From Persicaria tinctoria (lineage: Eukaryota; Streptophyta; Magnoliopsida; Caryophyllales; Polygonaceae): a DNA stretch of 64,000 bases. A program made the translations under genes and the position numbers. The notes under the pieces were generated by a model. The model worked only from the letters and a program-made list of their open reading frames with translations, did no database searches and was not told where the DNA came from. The stretch lies in assembly GCA_037127255.1 (NCBI GenBank), contig JBANSL010000002.1, positions 96,564,519 through 96,628,518 on the forward strand. Reading direction: 5' to 3'. This document shows, one piece after another, positions 9,704 through 20,519 of the stretch. The number at the start of each line of letters is the position of its first letter. Position 1 is the stretch's first letter.

Positions 9704-11021
9704 ATGCCGCCGCGGAAGAAGAAATTCACCCCATTTGAGGCAATAGATGAAGATCTGTGGTATGAGATCTTCCAGAGATTACCGATCAAAACCCTATGCC
9801 GACTCCGATGCGTCTGCAAGCGGTTCAACTCTCTCATCTCATCCCCTCTCTTCATCGACCTTCATTACTATCACAAACCAGGAGATAGTTACTATCACAA
9901 AGTCTTAATTTAGGCTTATTTATCTATTGTGTTGAGACGTTTTTATCCATTCGAAATTGTTGTCATTGATAGTGTTATATAGTCTTTAAATTTGAAGAAG
10001 CTATATATGTTTGCATGTTATGATTGTACTGTTATATACGATCCTTCATTCGAGGAGTTGGCTCCTCACTCCTTATGGCCCTAGCAGCATCCCGTGGGAC
10101 ATGTTTCGGGACATTTGTGTCATCTCCAGAGATCCTGGAGATGGCACAATAGTCATAGTTCGTCGGTCATTTAGTTGGCGACAGTAGTCGTTAAGTCGTA
10201 GTACATGTCATAGTATTCGTATTCGTCATCAGTGTCATCGTGTCGGATTAGGTCACACGTGACCCGGCAGAGTATGTATATCCACTGGTCACCGATACGC
10301 ACTGTCATGACTCATGATGTGGCACTTGGAGAAACTCTTAAAGGCGTTTTTGCTGCACCCCTCGTAGAAGTTGGAGTACTCCATGCCTATTAGAAAAGAC
10401 TTCTTAGGCGATCGGTTGTATTTGAAGAATCGATACAAAAAAAAAAAAAAAATACAAAGTTGGGAAGCAGTCGCCCCCATTCAAAAATAAAATTTAACAT
10501 ACATGTTCCTGTTATCGATAGCTTCGATTTGATATATATTATAAGTTCAAATACGATATATATATGAGCAAAAAATTATAAACGTTTTAAGCCCGAACAT
10601 TTATAAATTAATTATTTCCTACATCATTGAGCAAACTGATATACTTTTTTCGTAATTACGGAGTAATATTTTGTTAAACTTCATACCTTAATAATATAAT
10701 TATATCCGAGAACTTTAAATTATGAGGTTAATTATATTGAAATATTTGAAAACCATGAAATAAAGCATGCACGGTTTATATTTTTATTCTAATTACACAT
10801 TATTTATGTTTTATTCTAGTTACACATTCATAATTAATACTGATGATTTTTGGGGGGGGGAATTAGGGTTTAGTTTTACAGATAATTTTTTATGGTAATT
10901 TTCCGTCCCTTTAACTAAAAGTTTTAGGATCCGTCACTGGACGTGTTACACATAAATCGGAATGTTTATGACCAAACCTTGCTTAATGGATCATCCAAAA
11001 TCGCAGTCTTACACAAGCCCC
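9704..11021 (+). pseudogene. F-box gene copy A, truncated and scrambled
   Basis: The ATG at 9704 opens a 69-residue frame (stop 9911-9913) holding an N-terminal F-box (DEDLWYEIFQRLPIKTLCRL) nearly identical to copy B at 18040. After the F-box the F-box-associated domain is missing; the sequence jumps to 3'-end-like DNA. Fragments of the C-terminal part reappear at about 9991-10090 (match to copy B around 19000-19060, TATACGATCCTTCATTCGAG) and about 10966-11021 (match to copy B around 19140-19185, ATGGATCAT-CAAAA). F-box proteins are substrate receptors of SCF ubiquitin ligases; this copy could at most give a short F-box-only peptide. A copia element sits about 150 bp upstream of the ATG. It arose by duplication with copy B. 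Confidence 0.85.
10091..10965. other. Non-coding insert within the F-box copy A remains
   Basis: No gene. It contains a short inverted repeat (TCATCTCCAG / CTGGAGATGG, about 10120-10145), the segment shared with 3470-3540, an A-tract at about 10437-10454, and AT-rich DNA with a G9 run near 10852. Confidence 0.5.
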
Positions 11022-11049
11022 GGCCCCAAGATGCTTAGGTTGCAAATTC

Positions 11050-11149
11050 TTTTGATCGATGAACGTTTTGTTTGTTTTTGAACTAGAAGTTTCAAGTTGT
11101 TTTGATCGATGAATGTTTTGTTTACTTTTGAAATAGAAGTTTCGATGTG
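11050..11149. repeat. Two-copy 50-bp tandem repeat
   Basis: TTTGATCGATGAACGTTTTG at 11051 recurs at 11101 as TTTGATCGATGAATGTTTTG. The period is 50 bp with a few mismatches. No function is suggested. Confidence 0.8.
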
Positions 11150-11233
11150 TTTTAGATCAAAATTTTAGGATCTAGACCTGAGTCAAAGCCGACCAAATGA
11201 GTTAGCATAAAGCCATGCACACAAGCACTACAT

Positions 11234-11568
11234 TTTTTTTTGAAGCAGGATAAAAATTAGGAAAGACGCCGACGACTCGGCTTCTGCCCTAGCGCGTCCG
11301 AGCGGATGAGAACCCGAAGTTCTGGATCAGTGCTGAAGCTATCATCGGCAGGGGAGCTATAAGCCAGACGTGCAATCCTGTCAGCCACAGCGTTCGAAGC
11401 AATGAAAATATGACGAATAGCAACATTAGAGAATGAGCGAAGAAAAGTCGTATAATCAGCCATCAGCAACTCAATAATCCACGGCGGTTGCCAATCCCCG
11501 AGTAGAGAGTTAATAACGACTAAGCAATCGCCTTCGATAAGTAAATTATCAAGACCCATTTGGAGGGC
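11234..11568 (-). mobile_element. 5'-truncated LINE with RNase H end and poly(A) tail
   Basis: The minus strand encodes the C-terminal half of a plant LINE-type RNase H (RVT_3) domain: LDNLLIEGDCLVVINSLLGD, then a conserved HIF-ASNAVADRIARLA motif, ending in TTTTTATCCTGC and an A-tail (T-run 11232-11241 on the plus strand). A perfect 12-bp target duplication CAAGCACTACAT lies at 11222-11233 and 11569-11580. The frame runs 11257-11567 and starts inside the domain, as expected from incomplete reverse transcription. It is related to the LINE at 43718-44437 (shared LLIEGDC and VADKIAR/VADRIAR) but inserted independently. Confidence 0.88.
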
Positions 11569-12061
11569 CAAGCACTACATAGATTCTACACGGAATGTTA
11601 TTCAGTTTTAATATATATTTTATAATTATATTTTTTTTTATAAAGAAATAATTTGAAGTGATAGTTAGCACTGAGTCCTTAGTCTCATGACTGCATCATT
11701 TCGAATGAGGTATAAAAAACCTAGGTTGTTTATATTTTATAATTATGTTTAGAGTAGTGTTGGTTTTTCTTACACTTAAAATATTTATAAAATACTCCCT
11801 CCGTCCAACAATCATGGACTTTTAGATATAAACTAGCCTATAGCCCGTGCGCTACGCACGGGATTTTTAACATAGTAATGATGTATAAAACATAGTACTC
11901 GATTAAACCTTATTTTCGACTAATATGATATAAGGAGCAACACATAAATTACTTTAACATGATTTGATAAAGTAAAATAAATCAACCACAATGTACGCAA
12001 ATAATAATCAACTGAGCCATAACATCTGCATGCATATGTCCTCAACACAAGTTTCTACAAA

Positions 12062-12769
12062 CTATACGTTGTGAAAAACCTCTTTATAGACTACATTAGT
12101 AGTAGAGGTTAAAAGGTTAGAATCTTGATCCCATATTACAATCTTCAAACCTCTCCTAGTCGTCACCCGAGAGACCGCAACATATAACTGGCCATGACTG
12201 AACACCGGTCGAGACAAATATAAACCAACCTGTGACAAAGATTGCCCTTGACTTTTGTTGATTGTCATACCAAAACATACCAACAAAGGAAATTGCCTTC
12301 TTTCAAACTGTACGATCATAGTTGGATCTGAAGAAGTCATAATCATGCGAGAAATAGGAACCTTTTCTCCCAAACTGGTTCCCGATATAACCTGACCTTC
12401 AACAACTCGCGAACATAGCCCAGTGATGATCAATCTTGTTCCATTACATAAACTTGCCGACTGGTCAATGTTGCAAACCAAGATGATGGGGACACCTACT
12501 TTAAGCTTCAAATTGTGATTAGGCAGACCCGAACATCTAAGGTTGTTCAATAAGTCAACGATGTAAATTTCATAACTTACCAGCAATGGATATATTGCAT
12601 CCACTATAGATGCAAGATGATCATTTGATTCGATGATGAGGTCTTGAGGAATATCAACAACTTCACCATCATTTGGTGGTCCTTCAATACCATCACTTGT
12701 CCTCAAAATCCACTCAGCAAACTGCCTTGTTTCATCAATACCCGTACAATAAATGAGAGATGTATTCAT
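12062..12769 (-). pseudogene. Helitron PIF1-type helicase, C-terminal fragment
   Basis: 235 residues matching the C-terminal half of plant Helitron PIF1-like DNA helicases: [20 protein letters not shown], then the conserved [18 protein letters not shown] and [17 protein letters not shown] motifs. It would unwind DNA for rolling-circle transposition, but Walker A and the Rep nuclease are absent from this frame. The minus strand just upstream has TTTTAG, so this may be the last exon of a spliced gene whose other exons have been lost. No internal stop is present. I treat it as a remnant. Confidence 0.85.
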
Positions 12770-15700
12770 AACCTAAAACCCACTTTCCTAGTAATTACAA
12801 TTATAATCCCTAATATTCTAATTCTTAACATTATCCACCCTTTATTAAAGCTTTGTCCACACAACTTTGTTTTTACACCAATAACAACTATAACTAATAA
12901 CTACTAACAATCCTACACAAACAAAATCACAAAACTATCAACGTGAAATGCTAGACCTTTACACACAGTAGGTATTATCTCTCTTTGGTGAGGATTCTGT
13001 GACCAACCACTCCCCTACACCTATACACACCCCATTATAGCAATACTCATAAGGCTTTATCAACTTCCCAACTCAGCAAAGCCTCGTAAAAATCAATGCT
13101 ATGCTTGAAGACTGCAAGAGGTATCTAGTTCTCTGTTTGTGGTTGCACTTGAGTGAAACAGCTTCCCTCGTGACTAGTTGTTAGTTAAAAAACTTGGAAT
13201 ACTTTTCATCAGTCATCACCCACATACAGTGATAGAGTTGCACCCAAGAGTCACCATAGTTCATCTATTTAGACAAATATCCATGACAACAACTACCCTC
13301 AAGCAAATTGCAATGCAGAAACAATACCTGGCAAGCAACAACTTATGACAGCAAAAAAATAAAAATAAAAAATTCTTTCCATGACAACAAAACTTTCTTC
13401 ACTTGCTACATTTCTAGCTCACAGCCAACACAAGTATGTGGTGTTAAGAACCAAACTGCAGATGAACAGCCATTGAGTCCACCAGGATCAAAAATGAAAA
13501 TGAACCCTCTTCCGGCGAGAGCAAATCCTCATTGAAATGATCATAGACCAATCTTTACAAGCTTGAGATCAAAAATCAACCCAAATACCTCATTTCCATA
13601 CTCCATGTCCTGAACATCATCCAAACAACAATGAGTCTATCGGTCAAGCAATCTTTGCTTCAAAATCAAGGTGAACAGCCTGAAACTTCTTCCAAACCCG
13701 AGACTTTGATTAGCCTTGCCTAAAAAGAAATTCAGAAACAGGGGAAATTTATCAACCAAAATCATTGGACATCAATTTTAATTTATAAGCATTCCAACTT
13801 CAAAAAAATTATGAACCCAAATCAGAGAATTTTTTTTATTTTTTTATTGTAGCATCTTTTTGTAGAGGAAGAAACAGTAACAACATTTTTCTATGTTACA
13901 AAACACAAATGTCTACATACTATTTTTTTCACCTATTTGAGGCAGATACCTCTTCTACCATTTGTGAGCTCAATTGATCAATTTTGTGCTGTGATGATTT
14001 TGCATTAGCAAAGCTTATCTTTTCGAAAGAGCAGAGCTTGATGTCCACTACAATATAAATTTTTTGACCAACAAATTTGTACCATACAAGGACAAAAATA
14101 AAAAAATTGCATTCAATTACTTGATTGCGCCTCCTATAAAAGGTAGACCTATTAATTAGGTTGAGTTTGCTAGATAGCCTTAGGGTTTGGAGTTTTTAAG
14201 AGCTAGTCATTTCAGGTTATGAGTCGAAAATTTTTACACCCTAACCCGACATTTCTAACATTAACAAAGGTTTCAGAATTGGATTCAAGTAGTGGGTTGT
14301 GCAATATTCATGCTCATTAGGCTATTTTAGTTTAGCTCATCTTGAAATTGGGTAGTTTGGGATTATGGATCAGAACCTATTTACTCCTAATTCAGAGTGG
14401 ATTGCATTAAAGTCATATGATGTTTGGACCAGTCTGTATATCCATTATCCTCACGAAAAATAGGAGCAATGAAAACAGGGGGCTTGTGATTCTTCCAACA
14501 TTTTCAGTCAACATATTTAGGATAGTTTTATAGCTCAAATATATCATTTTAAATCATAGAAGTTACACAAATACATGAGCATCTAAAGATACATCACCAT
14601 CAACAGGTCTTGGAAAAACAACAATAGGAGACGGAAATTCTTTCTTACCGGAAGATAATGGTAAATAGGTAGTTGGGCCATTCTTTTCGAAGCTCATCAA
14701 TCTCCTCATATTTGTATGTCGTTATTTTATCGAACCACTAAAAAAATAAAACAGTTAATATCAGCGTAACCTAATTGATGAAAAGAAAGTGTTAAGAAAA
14801 ATAGATCCAAACATAAAGAAAATTTCAGCTAACTTTGACTTTTGTTTTAGATAAAACACAAGTATAAAAATCTATAAAGGAAAAAAACATGGTAAAAAAG
14901 AAAAACATGCTTTAAAGTTTGTCGGCTGGCTGTTTTTGTCCCCTTTTCTTTCACAGAATTCTCTTTTTTTTTTTCAAAAAAAAAGTGGAGAAATAGCATT
15001 CTTATTAATATATATATGGAGCAGTGACAGTAAGCTGAAACACTGCTGAGGTGTAAAGAACACAAGATTTATGCATTTTTACCTAGACAACCACAAATTT
15101 AAGTAGTTCTTGGTGAAGCCTCAAGTTAAACAATATCCATTGATCAAATGTAGCATATATAATACCAAAGATAGTTCGCCATTGACATGCATTTAAATAT
15201 TTGCTTCAGCATGGAAGAAGTGGTAGCAAGGTTTTAACATCAGTACCTCATCTAATGGTTACAATGTTTACATTCCATTTGAGTATCAATCAAGGGATAC
15301 CATTACACTATTATTATTAGAGCAACTACAATGACTTGTGACCTATATTGAAGTGGTGCTTTGCTTATTTTAGGCACATTATGATCTATAACTAATAACT
15401 TATCCTCTTTTTAGAGGCATTAAAAAAAGTCCTTTCTAAGACATTTTAAGCTTTTCTTCTGGAGTGCTGCTACTAAATAGAAACAAACTACCCATATAAA
15501 AGAAGACTGGCCAAAAGAAGATTGTTAAAATAGTAGCCATAAATACCAGAAAAACAGAAACAACATACTCATATAAAAAGACTGACCAAAAGAAATGACT
15601 AGTATAATAAACAACAAAATGCCAAGTATCTTAGGTGATGCACCAAAGATTAACAATCAGCATCACACATGACTACATGAGATTAACAATCAGCGCGTAA

Positions 15701-17224
15701 ATGAATTAAATTAACCAGTGCCTCATTCTTCGTTTACAAAAAAAAAAAGCAATGTGCTTGTGCATAATGAAGTGTTCTATGGCAAAGAATCAAGTGGTGG
15801 CACATAACAAATACTGCATAATTTTTAACCTATCAATAGTAGAAACTAATTTCTGAAAATCTGAGAACGAAGAATGAGGCAAACATGAACTCACATTGTA
15901 CATAAGAAGGGTTTCCAGTATGGAATCTTCATTCCCATCTCTTGTATGTTATTGAAGGCAATATGAGAGAAGTCTATACATGTAAAAGGTAATTTAATTA
16001 CAAGGAGAATGACATACCATTTTCTTCAAAAGCTCTTGTATCATTTAGTGGAGAGAAATAACTCCATAAAATAGGAGACAAAACTGCAGAAAGTAATAAA
16101 GCATATTATAAAGAGAAAGAAAGCACACAGCTGAAAACAAATTGAAATAATTAATAGGTCTTTCTTTACTCTTGAAGCTCTACACCTCTTTAGTTTGTGA
16201 ATCCTAGTTGTATACGCATGATATTTGACACAATTAGGAATGACTTACGGATTTAGATTTCAAAACCAACAGCTCGGAATCACATAACTATGTTTGAGCA
16301 CACCAGCAAGATACAATAACACAAACATCATAGTAACCAATAGCACAAACACCATCAACAGCCACCATCAACACAAACGCAATCATCAATTACAGGAAAA
16401 ACATATATTGACACATAATCAATCAACAATCAAACAATTGGGACCTAAATCAGGTAACCGCCAACAAATCCCACTCAAAAGATTACAATACCACAATTTA
16501 GAAATTACCTCAACCGATTATAAGCTTCAAAGCCCTAGATCCTAAGATCATCATGTCTATAACATAATAAAAACCCTAAGGAAGAGATGAAGCGAAAACC
16601 TGGTCGCAATTGAGGAAAAGATGAATCGCTGAAGTCTGACTAAGACGAAATTCAAGGACGAAATTCAAGGGTGAGAAAGAGAAGCCCTTTTCGAGGATGA
16701 CGATCGGACGAGAGTAGCCCAATCGCTCTGGTGCTCTTCGATTTGAGCAACCGCGGCCTCCCGCACCCTAACAGACCACTCCCTCATCAACCTCCGGCCG
16801 CTGGATCGCCGGAGTATCCGGTCGGCGGTGCGGAGCGTGGGGCTCCGACCATTGCTGCCGTCGTTATCGCTCCATCTCCATCTGCCGTCGTTGGGGGTGC
16901 GCGAGGAGGTAAGAAGCGGGGAGGAGGATGCTCCTGTCCGCCATCACCGCCGGCAACTCTAGCAATGACATTCGGCGGTTGCAGCCGCTAGAGAGGAGCA
17001 CCGAGCATCCTGAGAGATCGAAGAGACGATGGAGAAGCGGTTTGAGAAAAGTAGAAAACCGTCTGTCGAGAGAGATCGTGGGAGAGAGCGTGGATAGATA
17101 AGGAGAGAAATATAAAGAAAAGGGCAAAAAGGGGAAGGAAAAAAATCAGAGAAGGTTACACGTGGATAGCTTGAGAAGGCTGGAAAGGACTCAGCTTTAA
17201 GATATAGGGGAAGATATAGGGGGA
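12770..17224. other. Helitron 1 interior with no recognised gene
   Basis: About 4.4 kb of AT-rich DNA with many stops in all frames. Two minus-strand stretches look exon-like: 14649-14737 (flanked by TTTTTTAG and GTAAG, encoding WFDKITTYKYEEIDELRKEW followed by more residues) and about 13925-14050. I cannot assign either. The GC-richer 5' end (16560-17130) reads like a 5' UTR/first exon of a captured gene on the minus strand. Confidence 0.4.
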
Positions 17225-17700
17225 TTTTTGTCCAACAATAGATAGTTTTTTAGGTTTTCTAAGTAAAAAGTTGTAATGATTTGTATTGGTTTGTGTGTTG
17301 TTGACTTTTTAAAATAATTTGATTGGTTAAAATGTGTAGTGGGTGTTAAAAAATAATAGTAAAATTTATGAAAAAGTTAGTGCAATGATAATGTTTTTTT
17401 TAAAAGTAATGTGTTTTATTAAAACTTGTGCAAAATCCTAAAAGGCAATGTATTTTTGGACGGAGGGAGCAATATTTATAAAATTTAATGATAATATTAT
17501 TGTATAGTTTAATTGAACATATTTATATTATAATTTAATTTGAATAATATTTTAATATTCTTAAAATTGATTTAATTACTTGAGATCCAAATACTCAAAT
17601 CAGACCCGACTGAACGGATGGACGGGTGTGCCTTGTATTTGTTTAATTGTTTTGTATCGTATTAGGAAAACAATTTGAGGGTCAGACATATGTAAGTAAC

Positions 17701-17820
17701 TTTTTTTTTATCTTAGTCCAGTTCGATCGACTCAGTCGCTCTACATCTGGATCGGGTACTGTATGGCCCATTTAAGGGGTTGACTCTCCCACTCACAAGC
17801 GACTCCATGTTTCCAAGGGG
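17701..17820 (-). mobile_element. Short SINE-like retroposon
   Basis: 120 bp flanked by a perfect 9-bp direct repeat GTAAGTAAC (17692-17700 and 17821-17829). On the minus strand it ends TAAGATAAAAAAAAA, an A-tail adjoining one repeat copy. Size, tail and duplication fit a SINE. A convincing pol III A box was not seen, so it might instead be a truncated retroposed RNA. Confidence 0.6.
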
Positions 17821-18039
17821 GTAAGTAACCTGTAATTGATACCTTGAAACACCGACAATGCATGTAAAATAATAAAGGTAATACATTTAAAGATTAAAAA
17901 AAAAAACTTATTTAATTCATAAAATACGAGTTAGTAAAAGGCGACCTAAATCTAGGGGTTTCCCCTCAATTCCCATCGCCCTCATTCAATTTTAGGTGGT
18001 CGATCGATTCGATCGATCATCTTATGTTGCGCAAAATCA

Positions 18040-19222
18040 ATGCCGCCGCCGGAGAAGAAATTCACCCCCTTTGAGGCAATAGATGAAGATCTGTGGTATG
18101 AGATCTTCAAGAGATTACCGATCAAAACCCTATGCCGATTCCGATGCGTCTGCAAGTGGTTCAACTCTCTCATCTCATCCCCTCACTTCATCGACCTTCG
18201 TCACTCCTTCGCTCGTTCCGCCACGCCTCCTCACCTCAAACCCTATCTCCGCGTGGAAGCTCACCGGGGAAGCCGCATCGAGCTAAGGTTTCCCAACCCC
18301 GCCCCAAACGACGTCGTCGAGCATCCCAGGCAACCGCTGTATTTCCCATTCCGGGACGATCGGGAGGACGGCGATAAAAGGGTCACTTTTCTAGGTGCCA
18401 TCCACGGCGTAGTCTGCTTTTCCTGCATCTCGTATTGCATATCTCCCTCCGTCTTTCTTTGGAACCCGACGATTCACAAGTATGTCGCCCTCCCTCGCCT
18501 TAGGATGTCTTTCGAACAATGCTATGATCTAGGCTTCGGTTACGACACTAGTCGGAAAGATTTCAAGGTAGTCGTGATTCGGGTCCCGCAATAATCGGCA
18601 AGGCTTTTGGAGTAAAGCTCGCAGTCTTAAGCTCGATTCGCCTTGGCCTGGTGATGATTGGATTAAGCGCGACGGATCTTGGGATTTCAATGGCCATGAT
18701 TCGCCTTGTTTCGTAAATGGAACTATTCATTGGGCGCTATCACTACAGTACACCCGTGATGGCCACCATTATTATAAGCAATCCAGCCATTCGATGCTGA
18801 TGCTGATGTTTGATTGCGAGAGCGAAGAGTTTAGAAGAATGGCCCTCCCTACAAAACTCTTTTGGAAGTGGCCAGTGCAAGTTAAGCTTTTCGAGTATGC
18901 AGGCATGCTTGCAGCATTGGTGAAGCCGGTCAGTGATTTGTATGTGTGGGTAATGGAGGAGCATGGTGTGGATACCTCATGGAAGAAGCTGTATATGATT
19001 TCAAGTTATGATCGTATTGTTATATACGATCCTTCATTCGAGAAGTTGGCTCCTTATGGCCCTAGCAACACATGGAACATGGTTAAGAACTGGTTTCAGA
19101 TGGCTAATGAGATATTGAGTGAGCACGCTTACGGCGAAACCATGGTTTTGATGGATCATTCAAAAGCTCGGTCTTACACAGAGAAGGAGATAGTTGCTGT
19201 CTTGATTAAGTTTTTAATTTAA
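18040..19222 (+). pseudogene. F-box / F-box-associated domain gene copy B, single frameshift
   Basis: The ATG at 18040 opens an F-box (residues about 15-55, DEDLWYEIFKRLPIKTLCRF, ending SLISSPHFIDL) followed by an F-box-associated region (FLWNPTIHKYVALP, GFGYDTSRKDFKVVVIRV) that stops at 18592-18594. The continuing reading (FWSKARSLKLDS, FVNGTIHWALSL, VWVMEEHGVDTSWKKLYMIS) is in the next frame and runs to 19222. Together they would be about 390 residues, normal for this family. The shift lies near 18580-18590. F-box proteins recruit targets to SCF ubiquitin ligases. It is a pseudogene unless the shift is a sequencing error or an unusual splice. Copy A at 9704 is its truncated paralogue; shared 5' sequence begins about 17908. 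Confidence 0.85.
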
Positions 19223-19375
19223 GCTTATTTATAAACTCGTACTAGATTTGGCTTCAATAAGATCATCCCTCATTGCTATGTGGAAATGTTGGTTTGCTTT
19301 TGAATAGTGTTATAGTCTTTTATGATTTCTACTCGTACACGAGAATATGTTAATATAATGCTGGATATTCTGTAT

Positions 19376-19482
19376 TGATGTTTGATTGCGAGAGCTAGTG
19401 AAGATCGAGTTTAGAAGAATCGTCGGGAGATAGGAGCTTTTTGAGTATGCAAGATGTTGGCTACATTTGTGCCATCTCCAAA
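19376..19482 (+). pseudogene. Extra fragment of the F-box gene
   Basis: GATGTTTGATTGCGAGAGC followed by GAGTTTAGAAGAAT, then TTTTGAGTATGCA, repeats copy B at about 18806-18905. Its tail (CATTTGTGCCATCTCC) also resembles 10105-10125 in copy A. This is a rearranged partial duplication just downstream of copy B. Confidence 0.7.
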
Positions 19483-19745
19483 GAGAGATTGTGTGGACAT
19501 GTTTAAGGCCAATCAGTGTTCTAAAAAGCTCTAGGCGGATCCTAGGTGGTGAGGAGCCGCCTAGCGCTTAGGCGACGCCTAGGCCCGATTTTCAGAAAAG
19601 TGCGACAAATACATGCTTTTGATGTATGTTGGTTTACTTTTGAATATAAGTGTTTTATATTATATATAACGGGCATTGTATGTCCAAACTAATATTCAAG
19701 GCTTTCACAATCAACCAGTAATTGACCCACCTCGGTTATTACTTC

Positions 19746-20061
19746 GGGTGTGTTTGGTAACCGTAGCTGAATGGGTAGCTGAAGCTGAATAGGTAGTTGA
19801 AGCTGAATAGTTTATTGTGTAAAATATGATAAATTAAGCTAGTACTGTGTTTGGTAACCTTAACTGAATGGGTAGCTCTGATAAAACTAGCTGATAAAAG
19901 AGAAAATTTGTGTATATAAAAGGAAAAGCTCTGAAGAACTGGGGTAGGTAGTTGGTGGAAATACAACTCTAAAACGCTAATTAACTAATAATGTTAGCTT
20001 TATTTGATTTAAAACTATATAATATGAAAACAAAATGCTACTTGTATTGCCAAACACACCC
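19746..20061. mobile_element. MITE with GGGTGTGTTTGG ends
   Basis: 316 bp with terminal inverted repeats GGGTGTGTTTGGTAA / TTGCCAAACACACCC and a 3-bp direct repeat TTC on both sides. Internal AGCTGAATGGGTAGCTGA repeats occur. The 3-bp target suggests PIF/Harbinger, but the superfamily is uncertain. The 311-bp element at 44966-45276 has similar size and motifs. Confidence 0.75.
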
Positions 20062-20129
20062 TTCATTAGTCTTTTGCAAGTTTGATTATATTTGGGAATA
20101 TACAACAAGCACATTTCACCGTTCAAAAG

Positions 20130-20336
20130 ATGTCATTTGATTTTTGTACACGATTTTTAAGATATAAAAACTATATAAAATATCAATTATTTAATTTATT
20201 TTTTAAAATAATTCCATACTTATGAAGAGAGTAAGAATCTAAGTAATGCGAGACGTTTGAGCTACTCTCTCTGTCTCATATTAAATGTCGTTTGTCTTTT
20301 TCTGCACGCTTTTTATATAATTTACCTAAACCCTAG
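20130..20336. repeat. Degenerate Stowaway-like remnants
   Basis: AAAAACTATATAAAATATC (about 20168) and CTCTCTCTGTCTCATATTAA (about 20268) are decayed versions of the arms and ends seen in the MITEs at 3902 and 62518. No clean boundaries remain. Confidence 0.5.
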
Positions 20337-20372
20337 TTCTAGGGTTTAGGGTTTAGTCTTTAGGGTTTAGGG
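20327..20372. repeat. Short interstitial telomere-like tract
   Basis: AGGGTTTAGGGTTTAG and TTTAGGGTTTAGGG contain about four units of the plant telomere repeat TTTAGGG. They are preceded by the inverted AAACCCTAG, giving a small palindrome around 20337. Confidence 0.7.
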
Positions 20373-20519
20373 CCACCGTACATTAAATTTTCGTCTTCTC
20401 GGGTTTAGCACTTCTTGGGTCTATGATCCCCTTGTTCTAGGGTTTCAGTTTTGAAACAAAAATGTGTTAATATTAGATGACAAATGTGATAACATTAGCA
20501 TTGTAAACATTTTAGTTTG

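Larger units (their letters stand above)
11833..17224 (-). mobile_element. Helitron 1, helicase remnant, minus strand
   Basis: On the minus strand it begins TCCCCCTATATC (host A before it) and ends with a hairpin CCCGTGCG-TAG-CGCACGGG (11844-11862) 8 nt before a terminal CTAG (11833-11836), followed by host T. These are the Helitron hallmarks: TC start, 3' hairpin, CTRR end, A/T target, no target duplication. A helicase C-terminus sits near the 3' end in the right orientation. No Rep (HUH) domain frame was found in the remaining 4.4 kb, so it is probably non-autonomous or decayed. The 5' end shares TTAAAGC and CCACGTGT with Helitron 2. Confidence 0.85.
11793..17469. mobile_element. Stowaway-type MITE split by a Helitron
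   Basis: The left end TACTCCCTCCGTCCAACAAT starts at 11793; the matching inverted right end (TTTTGGACGGAGGGAG) finishes at 17469. Removing the Helitron (11833-17224) leaves about 285 bp, close to the 277 bp of the related copy at 48331-48607. The two terminal inverted repeats match over about 30 bases including CCTTTTAG/ACTTTTAG. The right flank reads CA, not TA, so one TSD base may have mutated. The MITE must predate the Helitron. Confidence 0.7.

Noticed and set aside
13308..16545. Short plus-strand frames in Helitron 1
   Set aside because: Low-complexity, Asn/His/Thr-rich translations of AT-rich DNA with no homology cues.
16731..16991. 86-codon plus-strand open frame rich in Pro/Gly/Ala
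   Set aside because: It lies in the GC-rich 5' end of Helitron 1, opposite the likely transcribed strand. Composition alone explains the open frame; there is no domain.
17225..17250. TTTTTGTCCAACAATAGATAG as a third MITE end
   Set aside because: It echoes GTCCAACAAT of the MITE left end, but CTCCCTCCGT is missing and the sequence beyond is ordinary MITE interior; treated as chance or internal repeat.
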